Origin: Oricola indica
Lineage (GTDB): Bacteria; Pseudomonadota; Alphaproteobacteria; Rhizobiales; Rhizobiaceae
Length of the DNA stretch: 64,000 bases
Direction of reading: 5' to 3'
Assembly (NCBI RefSeq): GCF_019966595.1
Contig: NZ_JAINFJ010000002.1
Coordinates: forward strand, 145,330-209,329
The number at the start of each line of letters is the position of its first letter. Positions within the stretch are counted from its first letter, which is position 1. Position numbers and translations under genes: made by a program. The notes under the pieces were generated by a model. It did no database searches and was not told the origin of the DNA. It saw nothing but the letters and a program-made list of their open reading frames with translations. This document shows positions 1 through 10,201 of the stretch, in pieces.

Positions 1-497
1 CCTTGTGGCGCGGTGAATCCGGCGTTCGCCGCTTCCTCCACCACCACCAGCGCCCCCGGCTTCAGCCAACCGCCATCATGCAGGGAAGCAAGCGCGCGTT
101 CGGCCAGCCCCTTGCCATAGGGCGGGTCGGCAAAAACGAAATCGAAAGGCTCCATCGTGCCGATCTCGCCCATTCGCGTCGCGTCCCTTCGAAACAGCTT
201 CGTGCGTCCCTGCAAACCCAACGCCTCGATATTGGCGCGGATAAGGCCGCGCCCTTCCGCGGATTGCTCGATGAAAAGGGCCATGGCAGCGCCACGCGAC
301 AGGGCCTCGAAACCGACCGCGCCCGTGCCGGCGAAAAGATCGAGAATGCGGGTCTCGTCCAGTTTCTCCGGCCAGGCATGTGTGATGATGTTGAAAAGGC
401 TTTCGCGCGTGCGGTCCGTCGTCGGCCGGATCGAGGCCGACCCCGCCTTCGGAGAGGCGAGCGCCCGGCCGCGAAAGTTCCCACCGACGATCCGCAT
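1..497 (-). CDS. rsmD: 16S rRNA (guanine(966)-N(2))-methyltransferase RsmD, 3' end cut by window
   Basis: The protein begins MRIVGG and continues with the RsmD-type N-terminus, an SAM-binding segment (DLFAGTGAVGFEALSRGA) and the DPPYG catalytic motif near residue 130. RsmD methylates N2 of G966 in the 30S subunit. The reading frame is still open at base 1, so roughly the last 20 residues lie outside the window. The start is the ATG at 495-497, only 6 bases after the rluB-like stop codon, which suggests co-transcription with that pseudouridine synthase; the rluB-rsmD pairing is common in this group. Confidence 0.9.
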   Translation of the reverse strand, partial: MRIVGGNFRGRALASPKAGSASIRPTTDRTRESLFNIITHAWPEKLDETRILDLFAGTGAVGFEALSRGAAMALFIEQSAEGRGLIRANIEALGLQGRTKLFRRDATRMGEIGTMEPFDFVFADPPYGKGLAERALASLHDGGWLKPGALVVVEEAANAGFTAPQ

Positions 498-503
498 CGC
501 GGT

Positions 504-2150
504 CTATTTCCCCGGACCGCGCGGCTTTCCCGGCCGGCGCGGACCGGCACCGGATGAAGGCCGACCGCCCGCGCCCGGTTTTCCGGACTCTGGCGACTTG
601 TCGCCCCGCCGCTCCGGACCACCGGTTCGCTTTGTTTCAGGTGCTCCGCCTTGTTCCGGCTTTGCCTTGCGGCCCTGCGGACGCGCGCCCGGCGCCATCC
701 AGACATTGGATGCCCGCCCGTGGCGTTGCTTGTCGGTTTCACCGCGCGGCGAGGATGGTCCCTTGCCGCGCTGCGGCCGGCTGGTCTCCAGGCGCGACAG
801 CGCCTCGTCACGTCCCATGCCCTTGCCGCGACGCGGTTTGCCGCTCTCCGGATCCGCGCTGACCCAATCGCCGCGCTTCTTCACTTTCACAAGCCGTGTC
901 TCGCCCTCATCGTCGCGAACGGGCTTGTTGGTGAACGGCTTGCGCACCGGTGCGTCGAAATTGGCCCCGGCATCGGCGATCAGCCGATCGCCCAACTGGT
1001 CGCGCAGCGTGCGTCCCCGAATTTCCATCACCGCGCCTTCCGGCAGATCACCGAGCTGGAATGGTCCGAAAGAAATGCGGATGAGGCGGTTCACGTCGAG
1101 ACCGAGCGCGCCGAGGATGTTCTTGACCTCGCGGTTCTTTCCCTCGCGCAGACCGACGGTCAGCCAGACATTGGAGCCTTGCTCGCGCTCGAGTTCGGCC
1201 TCGACCGCGCCGTAGAAAACGCCATCGACAGCGATGCCGTTCTTGAGTTCGTCGAGCCGCTTCTGATCGACCTTGCCATGCGCGCGTACACGGTAGCGGC
1301 GCAGCCAGCCGGTCTGCGGCAATTCGAGCATGCGCGACAGGCCGCCATCGTTGGTGAGCAGCAGCAGCCCCTCGGTGTTGATGTCGAGACGGCCGACCGA
1401 AAGAACGCGCGGCATGTCTTTCGGCAGGTTCTCGAAAACGGTCGGGCGGCCTTCCGGATCGCGGTTGGTCGTCACGAGACCGGCCGGCTTGTGATAGAGC
1501 CAGAGCCGCGTGCGCTCGATCTCCGGGATAGGCTCGCCATCGAGGAGAATAACGTCGTTGGGGGTAACATTTACCGCCGGTGAGACCAGCTTTGTCCCGT
1601 TCAGTGTGACGCGGCCGGATTCGATGATGCGCTCGGCATCCCGGCGTGAGGCGACGCCGGCGCGTGCGAGATATTTCGCAATCCGTTCCGGTTCGGCCTC
1701 TGCCGGCACATCTGCCTCCGGCGCGCGGTCGTCGTGACGCTCCGCGCCCTCTCCCGCGGCATGCTCCCGGCGCGGGGGCCGATCACGGTCGTCTCTCTTT
1801 GAAAATCCACGCGGCTTGCCGTCGCCGTCAGGGCGAGGCCGCTCCCGGAATGGACGCGGGCGATCGCCGCCAGCGCGCGAGGGCGCGGTGCCGTCCGGGC
1901 GATCCTTGAAGCCGCGAGACTTGCCGGCCGGCTTGCCGCCGCCGGGCCCATCCTTGAACCCGCGAGACCTCAAGCCGTCCCTTTTGCCCTCGCCGGCTCC
2001 ACCGTCCTGGCCGGTCCGATCCTTGAAGCCACGCGAACGCGGCGCGCCGGATTTGCCGGCATCGCCTTTCGCTCCGGGCTTCCCGCTTCGGGGGCCACCA
2101 CCCGGGCCGGGTTTTCCGGAACGGCCGCGGGGCTTGTCTTCATTCGTCAT
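504..2150 (-). CDS. rluB: RluB/RsuA-family pseudouridine synthase with long charged tails
   Basis: A 548-residue protein. About 150 low-complexity residues rich in G, R, K, D and P come first, with a repeated SRGFKD motif. They are followed by an S4 RNA-binding domain (from [12 protein letters not shown], about residue 155) and the RsuA/RluB catalytic domain with [17 protein letters not shown] (about residue 250), whose Asp is the expected nucleophile. A further basic tail of about 140 residues closes the protein. The family makes pseudouridine in rRNA; RluB modifies 23S rRNA position 2605. I chose the ATG at 2148-2150 because the upstream in-frame start at 2225 would overlap divergent tadA. 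A GAAGG lies about 10 bases upstream. The tails look disordered and may bind RNA. Confidence 0.88.
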   Translation of the reverse strand: MTNEDKPRGRSGKPGPGGGPRSGKPGAKGDAGKSGAPRSRGFKDRTGQDGGAGEGKRDGLRSRGFKDGPGGGKPAGKSRGFKDRPDGTAPSRAGGDRPRPFRERPRPDGDGKPRGFSKRDDRDRPPRREHAAGEGAERHDDRAPEADVPAEAEPERIAKYLARAGVASRRDAERIIESGRVTLNGTKLVSPAVNVTPNDVILLDGEPIPEIERTRLWLYHKPAGLVTTNRDPEGRPTVFENLPKDMPRVLSVGRLDINTEGLLLLTNDGGLSRMLELPQTGWLRRYRVRAHGKVDQKRLDELKNGIAVDGVFYGAVEAELEREQGSNVWLTVGLREGKNREVKNILGALGLDVNRLIRISFGPFQLGDLPEGAVMEIRGRTLRDQLGDRLIADAGANFDAPVRKPFTNKPVRDDEGETRLVKVKKRGDWVSADPESGKPRRGKGMGRDEALSRLETSRPQRGKGPSSPRGETDKQRHGRASNVWMAPGARPQGRKAKPEQGGAPETKRTGGPERRGDKSPESGKPGAGGRPSSGAGPRRPGKPRGPGK

Positions 2151-2212
2151 TTGCTGTTTGCCTTCGTTCGACGGCTCCCTATCAGGCAGGGGCCGGAGTT
2201 GCGAGAGAAATT

Positions 2213-2683
2213 GTGTCCGAGACACCGGCGGGAGCGAAATCCCCGAGCTTCATGGAACTGGCGATTCGCGAGGCCGTCGCGGCCGGCGAGCGCGGCGAAG
2301 TGCCGGTGGGCGCTGTCGTGGTTCGTGACGCAGCGGTCGTCGGTTCGGCGGGAAACCGGACCCGCGAATTCAACGATCCGACGGCTCACGCGGAACTGCT
2401 GGCCATACGCGAGGCCTGCGGAAATCTCGAACAGGAGCGGCTCGAGGGCTGCGATCTCTACGTCACGCTGGAGCCCTGCACGATGTGTGCCGCCGCCATT
2501 TCGTTTGCGCGCATCCGACGGCTCTATTTCGCCGCCGAGGACGCGAAGGGCGGTGCCGTGATTTCCGGAGTGCGCTTCTTTTCAAGCCCGACCTGCCACC
2601 ATGCGCCGGATATCTATCCGCACATCGGAGACGGCGAGGCGTCGCGGCTGCTCAGATCCTTTTTTGCCGCAAGGCGCGGCTAG
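2213..2683 (+). CDS. tadA: tRNA-specific adenosine deaminase TadA
   Basis: A 156-residue cytidine/deoxycytidylate deaminase-fold protein. The zinc site is complete: HAE (about residue 58) and PCTMC (about residue 90) provide the His, the catalytic Glu and the two Cys. TadA converts A34 to inosine in tRNA-Arg(ACG). It is divergent from the rluB-like gene with 62 bases between the start codons. The start given is GTG at 2213, with a weak GAGAG 4-8 bases upstream. An in-frame ATG at 2252 (MELAIREAV) would still keep the full catalytic domain, so the exact N-terminus is open. Confidence 0.93.
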   Translation: MSETPAGAKSPSFMELAIREAVAAGERGEVPVGAVVVRDAAVVGSAGNRTREFNDPTAHAELLAIREACGNLEQERLEGCDLYVTLEPCTMCAAAISFARIRRLYFAAEDAKGGAVISGVRFFSSPTCHHAPDIYPHIGDGEASRLLRSFFAARRG

Positions 2684-2687
2684 CCCC

Positions 2688-3260
2688 CTAGAGCCAGGGA
2701 ACGAACCGGCGCCATCCGCCACCGTTTTCGCCGGCCTTCGCCGCCTTCTTGCGGCGACGCTCCTTGGTCGCCTCGGTTTCGCCGAGTTCACCGTAAGGCG
2801 CGGTTTCCGCCGGCTGGCGGTATTCCGACGGCGGATCGGTCAGATAGACGCGCTGCGCGCCGGCGGCGCGCTGGTGAACATTGGTCTGCAGCGGCTTGTC
2901 CGGGTCATTCGTATTGGAAAGGTTCGGCAGATACCGTCCCTCGTCCACTTCCTTGCGGATGCGGGCAAGACGTTCTTCCGGCGATTCCGGCCATTCGGGC
3001 GATGCTTCGGCGATATTCGTCTGAGGCGGCGGAAGGGTCGAAGCGTCGGTCGGCTCGACAAGGCCGGGACGCGGCTTGTAATCGATCACGGTGCGCTGGC
3101 CACGGCTCAGCTTTACCGAACTGGAAAGGTCGTCGAGGAACTGCGCAGTCGCCGGTTTGTCGGTCCCGTAGGTCGGTCCCATGCAGCCCGTAAGCGCAAG
3201 CACGCCCGCTCCAAGCGTTCCAAAGGCGGCTATCCGCACAGGGTATTTCCTGTCTGTCAT
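2688..3260 (-). CDS. hypothetical lipoprotein
   Basis: A 190-residue protein with a basic N-terminus, a short hydrophobic stretch and a lipobox-like LTGC near residues 22-25, so it is probably lipidated and anchored in the envelope. The mature part is Pro-, Glu- and Lys-rich with no recognised domain and a very basic C-terminus (KERRRKKAAK). It sits 151 bases downstream of ileS on the same strand and converges with tadA, the two stop codons being 4 bases apart. The ATG at 3258-3260 is preferred over the GTG one codon upstream. Lipoproteins near ileS are common in Hyphomicrobiales, but I assign no function. Confidence 0.75.
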   Translation of the reverse strand: MTDRKYPVRIAAFGTLGAGVLALTGCMGPTYGTDKPATAQFLDDLSSSVKLSRGQRTVIDYKPRPGLVEPTDASTLPPPQTNIAEASPEWPESPEERLARIRKEVDEGRYLPNLSNTNDPDKPLQTNVHQRAAGAQRVYLTDPPSEYRQPAETAPYGELGETEATKERRRKKAAKAGENGGGWRRFVPWL

Positions 3261-3411
3261 CACTGCTCTGCCATTCCCCTGGTCGAAAGCGTCTCGTCGA
3301 ATTCAGCTTCCGCGCTGACCGGTAAATCCGGCGAATTGATGGTGGTCTAACGAAAAACAACGGAATCGGCAATGCGTGCGGCCCTTCGGCCACACCCATC
3401 GCCAATGCACG

Positions 3412-6400
3412 TCACAGCTTTCCGAGCGCCTTGAGTTCATGCAGCGCCGCCGCATCGCGCGCCGACACATCCGGGAATTCCGGGTCGGAGCCGACATCCT
3501 GCGTCACGCGCCAAGAACGGGCGCATTTCGTGCCCTTGGCAAGCGCGGGAACCACCGCAACCCCCGGAACCTCGGGAATCGTGAAAGCCTCGTCCGGACC
3601 CGGCTTCGGCGAAACCGAGATGCCGGACGTGATGCTGATTTCGGCCATGTCGACATCCTCGATCGCCGCGCGCAGCGCATCGTCGGTCACATGAACGAAA
3701 GGTGCGGCTTCGAGAGAGGAGCCGATGCGCTTTTCCTTTCGCTCGATCTCCAGCGCGCCGGTTACCGTCCGGCGCACCTGGCGAACCTTCTTCCACTTGG
3801 ATCCAAGATCGTCATTGCGCCATTCCGGCGGGCATTTGCGGAACTGCTCCAAATGCACCGACACGGCGTCGGGATAGCGCGACAGCCACGCTTCCTCCAT
3901 CGTGAAAGGCAACATCGGCGCAAGCCAGGTCACGACCCGGTCGAAGATGTGATGGACGACCTGCAACGCGGCCTTGCGGCGCTTGCTCGACGGCGCATCG
4001 CAGTAGAGCGCGTCCTTGCGGATGTCGAAATAGAAGGCCGACAGTTCGAGCACCATGAAGTCGTGGACCTGGCGCGAGATCTTCTTGAAGTCGAAGGCCT
4101 CGTAGCCATTGTTGACGACGTTATCGAGCTCCCAGAGCCGATGCAGGATATATTTCTCCAGCTCCGGCATGTCGGCATATTCGACGCTCTCGCCCTCGTC
4201 GTGAGCGAGCGTACCGAGCATCCAGCGGATCGTGTTGCGCATCTTGCGATAGGCGTCGATGTTGGTCTGCAGGATCGCCTTGCCGAGACGCTGGTCTTCC
4301 CAGTAGTCGGTGTTCATCACCCAGAGGCGCAGGATATCGGCGCCGGAATCCTTCATCACGTCTTGCGGCGTGACGTTGTTGCCGAGCGATTTCGACATCT
4401 TCTTGCCGTCCTCGGCCATGGTGAAGCCATGGGTGATGACGGTGTCGTAAGGCGCGCGGCCGCGGGTGCCGCAACTCTCCAGCAGCGAGGAATGGAACCA
4501 GCCGCGATGCTGGTCCGAGCCTTCCAGATAGACGTCAGCCGGCCATTTCAGGTCCGGACGGTCTTCCAGCGTGAAGGCATGTGTCGAGCCGGAATCGAAC
4601 CAGACATCGAGAATGTCGGTGACCTGTGTCCATTTCGCCGGATCGTGTTCGTTGCCGAGGAAGCGCTCCTTGGCGCCCTCGGCGAACCACGCATCGGCGC
4701 CCTCTTCCTCGAAGGCTTCGAGGATACGGGCGTTGACCGCCTCGTCCTTCAACACGTTTCCGTCCTCGTCGGCGAAGACGCAGATCGGCACGCCCCAGGC
4801 GCGCTGGCGCGAAAGAACCCAATCGGGCCGGTCCTCGATCATGGCGCGCAGACGCGTCTGGCCGCCCGCCGGCACGAAGCGGGTGTCGTCGATCGCCTTC
4901 AGCGCGCGCGAACGCAGCGTCGTGTCGTCGCCGAGATCCATGTCCATGTGGACGAACCATTGCGGCGTATTGCGGAAGATCACCGGCTTCTTGGAGCGCC
5001 AGGAATGCGGATATTCGTGCTTCAGGCGACTACGGGCGAAAAGCCGATCGGCAGCTATCAAGGCTTCGATGACCACCTTGTTGGCATCGCCCTTCTTGCC
5101 CTTGTCGTCGATGACGCGTGCCGGTCCGCCTTCACGGTCCGGTCCGAAACCCGGCGCGTCCTTGGTGAAATAGCCAGCGTCATCGACCGTAAACGGGATC
5201 ATCGTGTCGATACCGCGTGCCGCGAGCAGCGGCGCCCTCTCCATCCAGACGTCGAAGTCCTCGCGGCCGTGACCCGGAGCGGTGTGGACGAAGCCCGTGC
5301 CGGCGTCCTCGGTCACATGGGATCCGACCAGCAGCGGAACATCGAATTCGTAGCCACCGGCGAGACCTTTGAGCGGGTGAGCCAGCGTAAGGCATTCCAA
5401 CAGGATGTTGTCGACCTTGGCGAGGCGGTTGAGCTTCAGCTTCGCCTTTTCAGCGCAACCGTCCGCGAGGCGGTCGGCGATGACCACCTTCTCCCCGGGC
5501 TGCGGCCCGAAGTCGTTCTCGGCCTCCGCCACCTCGTACAGCGAATAAGCGATGTTCAGTTTCGCGAATGCGACCGCGCGGTTGCCCGGTATTGTCCAGG
5601 GCGTCGTCGTCCAGATGAGGATGCTCGCATCGCGCAACTGCGCGACGACATCCAGCATGTCCTCCGTGACGTGCCCGGCCTGTTCGGCATAAGCGCCCTC
5701 GCCGACCTCAAAACGCTTCTCAAGTTCCGTGGTTTTCCGATCCCGAATGCGGTGGAACTTCTCCTCGTCGAACTCGGCAACCGGGAACTTGACCCAGATC
5801 GTGTCGGACTCGTACTCCTGATACTCGACCTCGGCCTCGGCCAGCGCGGTGCGCTCGACGACCGACCACATGACCGGCTTCGAGCCGCGATAGAGCTGGC
5901 CGGACATGGCGAATTTCAGCAGTTCGCCGGCGATGCGCGACTCCGCGTGGAAATTCATCGTCGTGTAGGGATTGTCAAAGTCGCCCTCGATACCGAGGCG
6001 CTTGAACTCCTCCGACTGGACCTTGATCCAGTGGTCGGCGAAGTCTCGGCATTCCTTGCGGAACTCGTTGACCGGTACCTCGTCCTTGTTCTTGCCCTTG
6101 GCGCGATACTGCTCCTCGATCTTCCACTCGATCGGCAGGCCGTGGCAGTCCCAGCCGGGCACGTAGTTGGAATCATAGCCGCGCATCTGGAAGGAGCGCG
6201 TGATGACGTCCTTGAGGATCTTGTTGAGCGCGTGCCCGATATGGATGTTGCCGTTGGCATAGGGCGGGCCGTCGTGAAGCACGTAGCGCGGGCGGTCCTT
6301 CGCGTCATCGCGCAGCTTCCTGTAGAGGTCCATCTCCTGCCAACGCGCGACGAGTTCCGGCTCCTTCTTGGGGAGGCCGGCGCGCATCGGGAAATCGGTC

Positions 6401-6459
6401 TGCGGCAGGTTGAGTGTCTTGGAATAGTCCAGCGTCTGGTTATCGGCGGAATCGGTCAT
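3412..6459 (-). CDS. ileS: isoleucyl-tRNA synthetase
   Basis: A 1015-residue class Ia aminoacyl-tRNA synthetase. The HIGH signature (HIGHALNK, about residue 75) and KMSKS (KMSKSLGN, about residue 690) are intact, with the editing (CP1) domain between them and an anticodon-binding domain after. It charges tRNA-Ile in the cytoplasm. The extreme C-terminus aligns with the E. coli zinc ribbon but is degenerate. Where E. coli has two Cys pairs, this protein has KCARSW and then PDVSARD, so at most one zinc ligand remains. The start is the ATG at 6457-6459. No T-box or other leader is evident. Confidence 0.97.
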   Translation of the reverse strand: MTDSADNQTLDYSKTLNLPQTDFPMRAGLPKKEPELVARWQEMDLYRKLRDDAKDRPRYVLHDGPPYANGNIHIGHALNKILKDVITRSFQMRGYDSNYVPGWDCHGLPIEWKIEEQYRAKGKNKDEVPVNEFRKECRDFADHWIKVQSEEFKRLGIEGDFDNPYTTMNFHAESRIAGELLKFAMSGQLYRGSKPVMWSVVERTALAEAEVEYQEYESDTIWVKFPVAEFDEEKFHRIRDRKTTELEKRFEVGEGAYAEQAGHVTEDMLDVVAQLRDASILIWTTTPWTIPGNRAVAFAKLNIAYSLYEVAEAENDFGPQPGEKVVIADRLADGCAEKAKLKLNRLAKVDNILLECLTLAHPLKGLAGGYEFDVPLLVGSHVTEDAGTGFVHTAPGHGREDFDVWMERAPLLAARGIDTMIPFTVDDAGYFTKDAPGFGPDREGGPARVIDDKGKKGDANKVVIEALIAADRLFARSRLKHEYPHSWRSKKPVIFRNTPQWFVHMDMDLGDDTTLRSRALKAIDDTRFVPAGGQTRLRAMIEDRPDWVLSRQRAWGVPICVFADEDGNVLKDEAVNARILEAFEEEGADAWFAEGAKERFLGNEHDPAKWTQVTDILDVWFDSGSTHAFTLEDRPDLKWPADVYLEGSDQHRGWFHSSLLESCGTRGRAPYDTVITHGFTMAEDGKKMSKSLGNNVTPQDVMKDSGADILRLWVMNTDYWEDQRLGKAILQTNIDAYRKMRNTIRWMLGTLAHDEGESVEYADMPELEKYILHRLWELDNVVNNGYEAFDFKKISRQVHDFMVLELSAFYFDIRKDALYCDAPSSKRRKAALQVVHHIFDRVVTWLAPMLPFTMEEAWLSRYPDAVSVHLEQFRKCPPEWRNDDLGSKWKKVRQVRRTVTGALEIERKEKRIGSSLEAAPFVHVTDDALRAAIEDVDMAEISITSGISVSPKPGPDEAFTIPEVPGVAVVPALAKGTKCARSWRVTQDVGSDPEFPDVSARDAAALHELKALGKL

Positions 6460-6665
6460 TCGTTTGCATTCGTTTCATGCTGCGCGGAGAGATTGCAGCG
6501 GTCATTAGCGGAAAAAGGCTAGGGGTGCGCGAAAAAATTGCGCGGCTTCCCGGTCCTGCGGCGCGTGTCAGCGGCAGGCCGGGCCAATAATTCGGATGAT
6601 GGCGAAACGGGCCGTGGTCATGGCGCGGCTTTTAGCAACAGCACCGGCGCGAATAAAGAGCCAAA

Positions 6666-7424
6666 TCACCACACCTCGCGATCCAGCTTGCGAAAGACCG
6701 TCCGCCCCATGAACCGCGTAGCCGCACGCGGCAACAGCCACCCGGCCAGCGCGGCCATCTTTGCCCGGTTGCCAGGCAGGATCGTCGCGAAACCGCGCTT
6801 TGCGCTTTTCAGGATCAGTCCCGCCGCCAAATCCGGTTCCATGCGATGCGCGGCGCTGGCGCCCTTCGGTGCGTGCCGGGCGGCATGGCGCGTGCGCAGC
6901 GGTCCGGGAAAAGCACAGGAAACGCGCACGCCGAACGCCTTGCGGAACGGTTTGCGGATCGATTTGGCATAGGCCGCGATCGCATCCTTGGATGCCGCAT
7001 AGCTGGCGGCCCCCGGATAGCCGGTCCAGTGCGAAAGCGACGAAACGAAGATCACCCGGCCACCCGGCGCCAGCGCACCGCGCGCGGCAAGACCGGCGCA
7101 CAGCACCAGCGGCGCCTCGGTGTTGACCGACAGCAATTTCAGATGCGCGTCGAGCGGAATCGCCTGGAAGCGCCCGGTCGCGGAAATCCCGGCATTCAGG
7201 ACAACGACGTCGAATGGGCCCACGGCGGCAAGATTGACGATCGCGGCGTCGAGTTTCGCATGGTCCGACAGGTCGCACATGCGATGGGTCCATGGCACGA
7301 AGCCGTCGGGGGCGGTCTGGTCGAGGGTCGTCACCGCGTAACCCTCGTCGCAAAGGGCCGCGCAGAACGCCCGTCCGAGCCCGGCATTGCCGCCGGTCAC
7401 CAGCGCTTTTCCGGTCGCGGTCAA
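6666..7424 (-). CDS. short-chain dehydrogenase/reductase
   Basis: A 252-residue NAD(P)-dependent SDR. It shows the TGGNAGLG cofactor loop near residue 10, NAG (LNAGIS), a catalytic Ser (VSSLSHW) and YAASK as the Y-x3-K active site. The substrate is not predictable. I chose TTG at 7422-7424 because it immediately precedes the cofactor-binding strand. It also overlaps the upstream SDR stop (TTGA) and has a strong GGAAGGA about 8 bases upstream. The two tandem SDR genes look translationally coupled and may act on related substrates. Confidence 0.82.
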   Translation of the reverse strand: MTATGKALVTGGNAGLGRAFCAALCDEGYAVTTLDQTAPDGFVPWTHRMCDLSDHAKLDAAIVNLAAVGPFDVVVLNAGISATGRFQAIPLDAHLKLLSVNTEAPLVLCAGLAARGALAPGGRVIFVSSLSHWTGYPGAASYAASKDAIAAYAKSIRKPFRKAFGVRVSCAFPGPLRTRHAARHAPKGASAAHRMEPDLAAGLILKSAKRGFATILPGNRAKMAALAGWLLPRAATRFMGRTVFRKLDREVW

Positions 7425-8134
7425 CGGATCGTCCTTCCCAGCACCGCGGCACCCGACAGATATTGCATGAAAGAAAGGGTTCGCGGCGTCTTTCCGGCAC
7501 GGATCGCAGCCTCGATCATCGCCGCCATGTCGTCCGGGCGGATGAACCATTTGTGCGCCCAGCCAAGCTTGAGGCCGACCTTTTCCTGCATGCCGGTCAT
7601 GGTCGGGCCGGGATGCAGAATCACGACGCGGACCGTTCCGCGCCATTCTTCTTCCAGTGCCCGGGCCAGCCCGTGCAGTCCGGCCTTGGAGGCCGCGTAG
7701 CAGGCGAATTGCGGCGCGCCCTTGCGCGCGGTGGACCCGATCAGTGTCAGCTGTCCATTGCCGCGCCTGAGCCACGAATAAAGAATATGCGCCATGGCGA
7801 GCGTGCCGGCGAGATTGACGTCCAGCGTGTCGCGCAGCGTATCCGGCGTCTCGTCCTGTGGAGCGGATGCATGGCCGGTGGCCGCGTTCAGCACCACGTG
7901 ATCGAGCTTCGTCACGTTATGCTCCAGCAGCCCCCTGCCAAGCGCCTGCGCGGCGGCCTTCGGGTCGCTCTGGTCGGCGCGCACGTAATGCACGCTTTCG
8001 GGAAACAGGTCGCGCACCTTGCCCGGTTCGCGGCGGCCGGTCGCGATCACGTCATGACGGCCGGCAAGCCGGCGGACGAGCGCCAAGCCGATACCGTCCG
8101 TCGCGCCGGTCACGAGTATGGTGCGTCGCGCCAT
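7421..8134 (-). CDS. short-chain dehydrogenase/reductase
   Basis: A 237-residue SDR with the TGATDGIG cofactor loop, NAATG, a catalytic Ser (IGSTARKG) and YAASK. Classical SDRs are cytoplasmic NAD(P)H oxidoreductases. Its stop overlaps the start of the downstream SDR gene, and only 2 bases separate its ATG from the ribF stop codon. It therefore belongs to a compact leftward run: HAD phosphatase, ribF, SDR, SDR. Nothing in the sequence fixes the substrate. Confidence 0.85.
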   Translation of the reverse strand: MARRTILVTGATDGIGLALVRRLAGRHDVIATGRREPGKVRDLFPESVHYVRADQSDPKAAAQALGRGLLEHNVTKLDHVVLNAATGHASAPQDETPDTLRDTLDVNLAGTLAMAHILYSWLRRGNGQLTLIGSTARKGAPQFACYAASKAGLHGLARALEEEWRGTVRVVILHPGPTMTGMQEKVGLKLGWAHKWFIRPDDMAAMIEAAIRAGKTPRTLSFMQYLSGAAVLGRTIR

Positions 8135-8136
8135 GA

Positions 8137-9126
8137 TCAGTCTTCCGGGGCGTCGAAGGTAAGGGCGGCGTCGAGGGGACCGATCGGCTCGAGAGCAGAG
8201 AGGATCGAGCGCGCGGCTTCCTCGTCTTTTCTCATCTGGACCGTCAAGGCATCGATCGTATCGAACTTCTCCTCTCCGCGCAGGAAAGCGCAGAAAGCCA
8301 CCGTGCAGGTCTCGCCGTAGATCTGTTCGTTGAAGTCGAACACGAAGGTTTCGAGAAGCGCTTCGCCGTCGGATTCAACCGTCGGGCGGCGGCCGAAACT
8401 GGCCACCCCGTCATGAATGCGCCCGTCCCCGCGCATGAAGCGCACGGCGTAGATGCCGTGTCGCAATGCGGCGTCGCCGGCCAGAACCATGTTGGCCGTC
8501 GGATAGCCCAGCGTGCGCCCCAGTTGCTTGCCGCGGACGACTTCCGCCTCGACGCGGTAATGGTAGCCGAGAAGTCCGTTCGCACCGGAGATATCGCCTT
8601 GCTGGAGCTTCTCGCGCACCCGGCTCGACGAGACGACTTCCGCGTTTGCGTCCCGGTAGGCATCGACCAGGGTCACGTGGAAACCGCGTGTCTCGCCCGC
8701 CTCCATCAGGAAGGCCGGTCCGCCCTGGCGGTTGCGCCCGAAATGGAAGTCGAAACCGGTAACGACCTGGCGGACGGCGAGATCTTCCAGCAATACGCCA
8801 TCGACGAACTCGTCAGCGGTCAGCCGAGCGAATTCCTTGGTGAACGGCATTTCGATCACGCCGTCGAAACCCAGTTCGCGCAAAATGTCGGCCTTCATCG
8901 GCGCGGGCGTGATGCGAAACAGCGGCCGGTCCGGCTGGAAAAGCTGCCGTGGATGGGGCTCGAAGGTCAGCACGAGGGCGGGACAGCCATGATCACGGGC
9001 AAAGCCCAGCGCGGTTTCGAGTACGGACTGATGACCGCGATGGACGCCGTCAAAATTGCCGATCGCAACGACACTGCCGCGCAGCGCCGCCGGAAGCTCC
9101 TTCGAAGAGGGGAACCGAAACGTCAC
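8137..9126 (-). CDS. ribF: bifunctional riboflavin kinase/FMN adenylyltransferase
   Basis: A 329-residue RibF that converts riboflavin to FMN and then FAD. The N-terminal nucleotidyltransferase half has IGNFDGVHRGH (about residues 22-32) and SSSRVR (about residues 165-171). The C-terminal flavokinase half has GRTLGYPTAN with the PTAN motif, followed by the ETFVFDF segment. It lies 12 bases downstream of the HAD phosphatase and 2 bases upstream of an SDR gene, so it is probably co-transcribed with both. The ATG is at 9124-9126. Confidence 0.96.
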   Translation of the reverse strand: MTFRFPSSKELPAALRGSVVAIGNFDGVHRGHQSVLETALGFARDHGCPALVLTFEPHPRQLFQPDRPLFRITPAPMKADILRELGFDGVIEMPFTKEFARLTADEFVDGVLLEDLAVRQVVTGFDFHFGRNRQGGPAFLMEAGETRGFHVTLVDAYRDANAEVVSSSRVREKLQQGDISGANGLLGYHYRVEAEVVRGKQLGRTLGYPTANMVLAGDAALRHGIYAVRFMRGDGRIHDGVASFGRRPTVESDGEALLETFVFDFNEQIYGETCTVAFCAFLRGEEKFDTIDALTVQMRKDEEAARSILSALEPIGPLDAALTFDAPED

Positions 9127-9138
9127 ATGCCGCTCCGT

Positions 9139-9993
9139 TCAGGCCAGTTTGGTCATCGTGGCGACCGGATGTGCGCCGAAACCGTCGAGGTGGTCGGCGA
9201 GGCGCTGCGGGTCGGGATTGCCGGGCGTGCCGTATTCGCGCGCATGGATTCCGTCGGAGATAAACAGCAGATCTAGCCCGAAATCCATCGCGCCCTTGAC
9301 GTCCGTGGTCATTCCGTCGCCGATTGCGAGCACCCGCGACGGCTCGACCTCGCGGCCCAGCGCAGTGGCGGCGCGGGCCATCGCCTCGCGATAGATCGGC
9401 GCGTGCGGCTTGCCCGCGATAAGCGTGCGACCGCCCATCAGGCCGAAATCCTTGGCCAGCGCGCCGGCGCAATAGACCAGCCGGTCACCGCGTTCCACGA
9501 CGATGTCGGGATTGGCGCAGATGAAAGGCAGGTTGCGGGCCCGCAGGCGCTGCAGCATCTCGTGATAGTCCTTCGGCGTTTCCGTCTCGTCGTCGAAGAA
9601 ACCGGTGCACACAACGGCCGCGGCCTCGCGCTCCTCGACCGGCTCGACGTCGAGCCCGTCATAGAGCGACATGTCGCGGTCGGGGCCGATGTGGAAGATC
9701 ATCCGCGCGTTCTCGCCGATCAGCGCCCGCGTGACATCGCCCGACGTGACGATGTCGTCATAGGCTTCCCCCGGCACGCCGAGGGTCGCGAGTTGTTCCG
9801 AGACCGGCCCTTTCGGACGCGGGGCGTTGGTGATCAGCACGACCGCCTTGCCCTTCTCGCGTTCCGCCGCAAGCGCCTTCCATGCGGGCGTCCACGACCG
9901 CACGCCATTATGCAGCACGCCCCAGACGTCGCAAAAAATCGCATCATACTCGCCGGTGATATCCGCCAGCTTGTCCAGTACCCGAATGGCCAA
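9139..9993 (-). CDS. TIGR01459-type HAD-superfamily hydrolase (NagD-like)
   Basis: A 284-residue HAD class IIA phosphatase-like protein. The visible motifs are FCDVWGVLHNG (motif I), LITNAPRP (motif II), the Lys of IAGKPHAPIY and IGDGMTTDVKGA (acidic motif). Members of this family are common in alphaproteobacteria directly upstream of ribF. Phosphatase activity is likely, but the substrate is unknown. There is no ATG near the conserved N-terminus. The TTG at 9991-9993 gives the family-like start MAIRVLDKLADIT and has GGGATAG about 8 bases upstream. The longer in-frame reading up to 10359 has no family resemblance and would overlap the tadE-like start. Confidence 0.88.
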   Translation of the reverse strand: MAIRVLDKLADITGEYDAIFCDVWGVLHNGVRSWTPAWKALAAEREKGKAVVLITNAPRPKGPVSEQLATLGVPGEAYDDIVTSGDVTRALIGENARMIFHIGPDRDMSLYDGLDVEPVEEREAAAVVCTGFFDDETETPKDYHEMLQRLRARNLPFICANPDIVVERGDRLVYCAGALAKDFGLMGGRTLIAGKPHAPIYREAMARAATALGREVEPSRVLAIGDGMTTDVKGAMDFGLDLLFISDGIHAREYGTPGNPDPQRLADHLDGFGAHPVATMTKLA

Positions 9994-10201
9994 AAGTTCT
10001 ATCCCGTTTGCGTCACGCGCGCTGGCCGAATTAGAACCTTTCCAGCCCAAAGGGAAGCCGTCGCGCGTGGCGTTCGACTTCTCGCGCGCAAACCCATGGC
10101 TAACGAGCGGTAAATCCGCCGGCAAAAATGAGCCCGGGCGCGTGAACCGGGTGCCAATCAAGCGCTGATAGAAACGGCTCCGTAAATGGACGCCGTGACC
10201 G

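Noticed and set aside
3376..6522. 1048-codon open frame on the plus strand opposite ileS
   Set aside because: It is an antisense shadow of ileS; the minus-strand frame has all synthetase motifs and the plus frame has none.
7425..7775. N-terminal extension of the second SDR
   Set aside because: It overlaps the first SDR in another frame and has shadow composition; the TTG at 7424 fits better.
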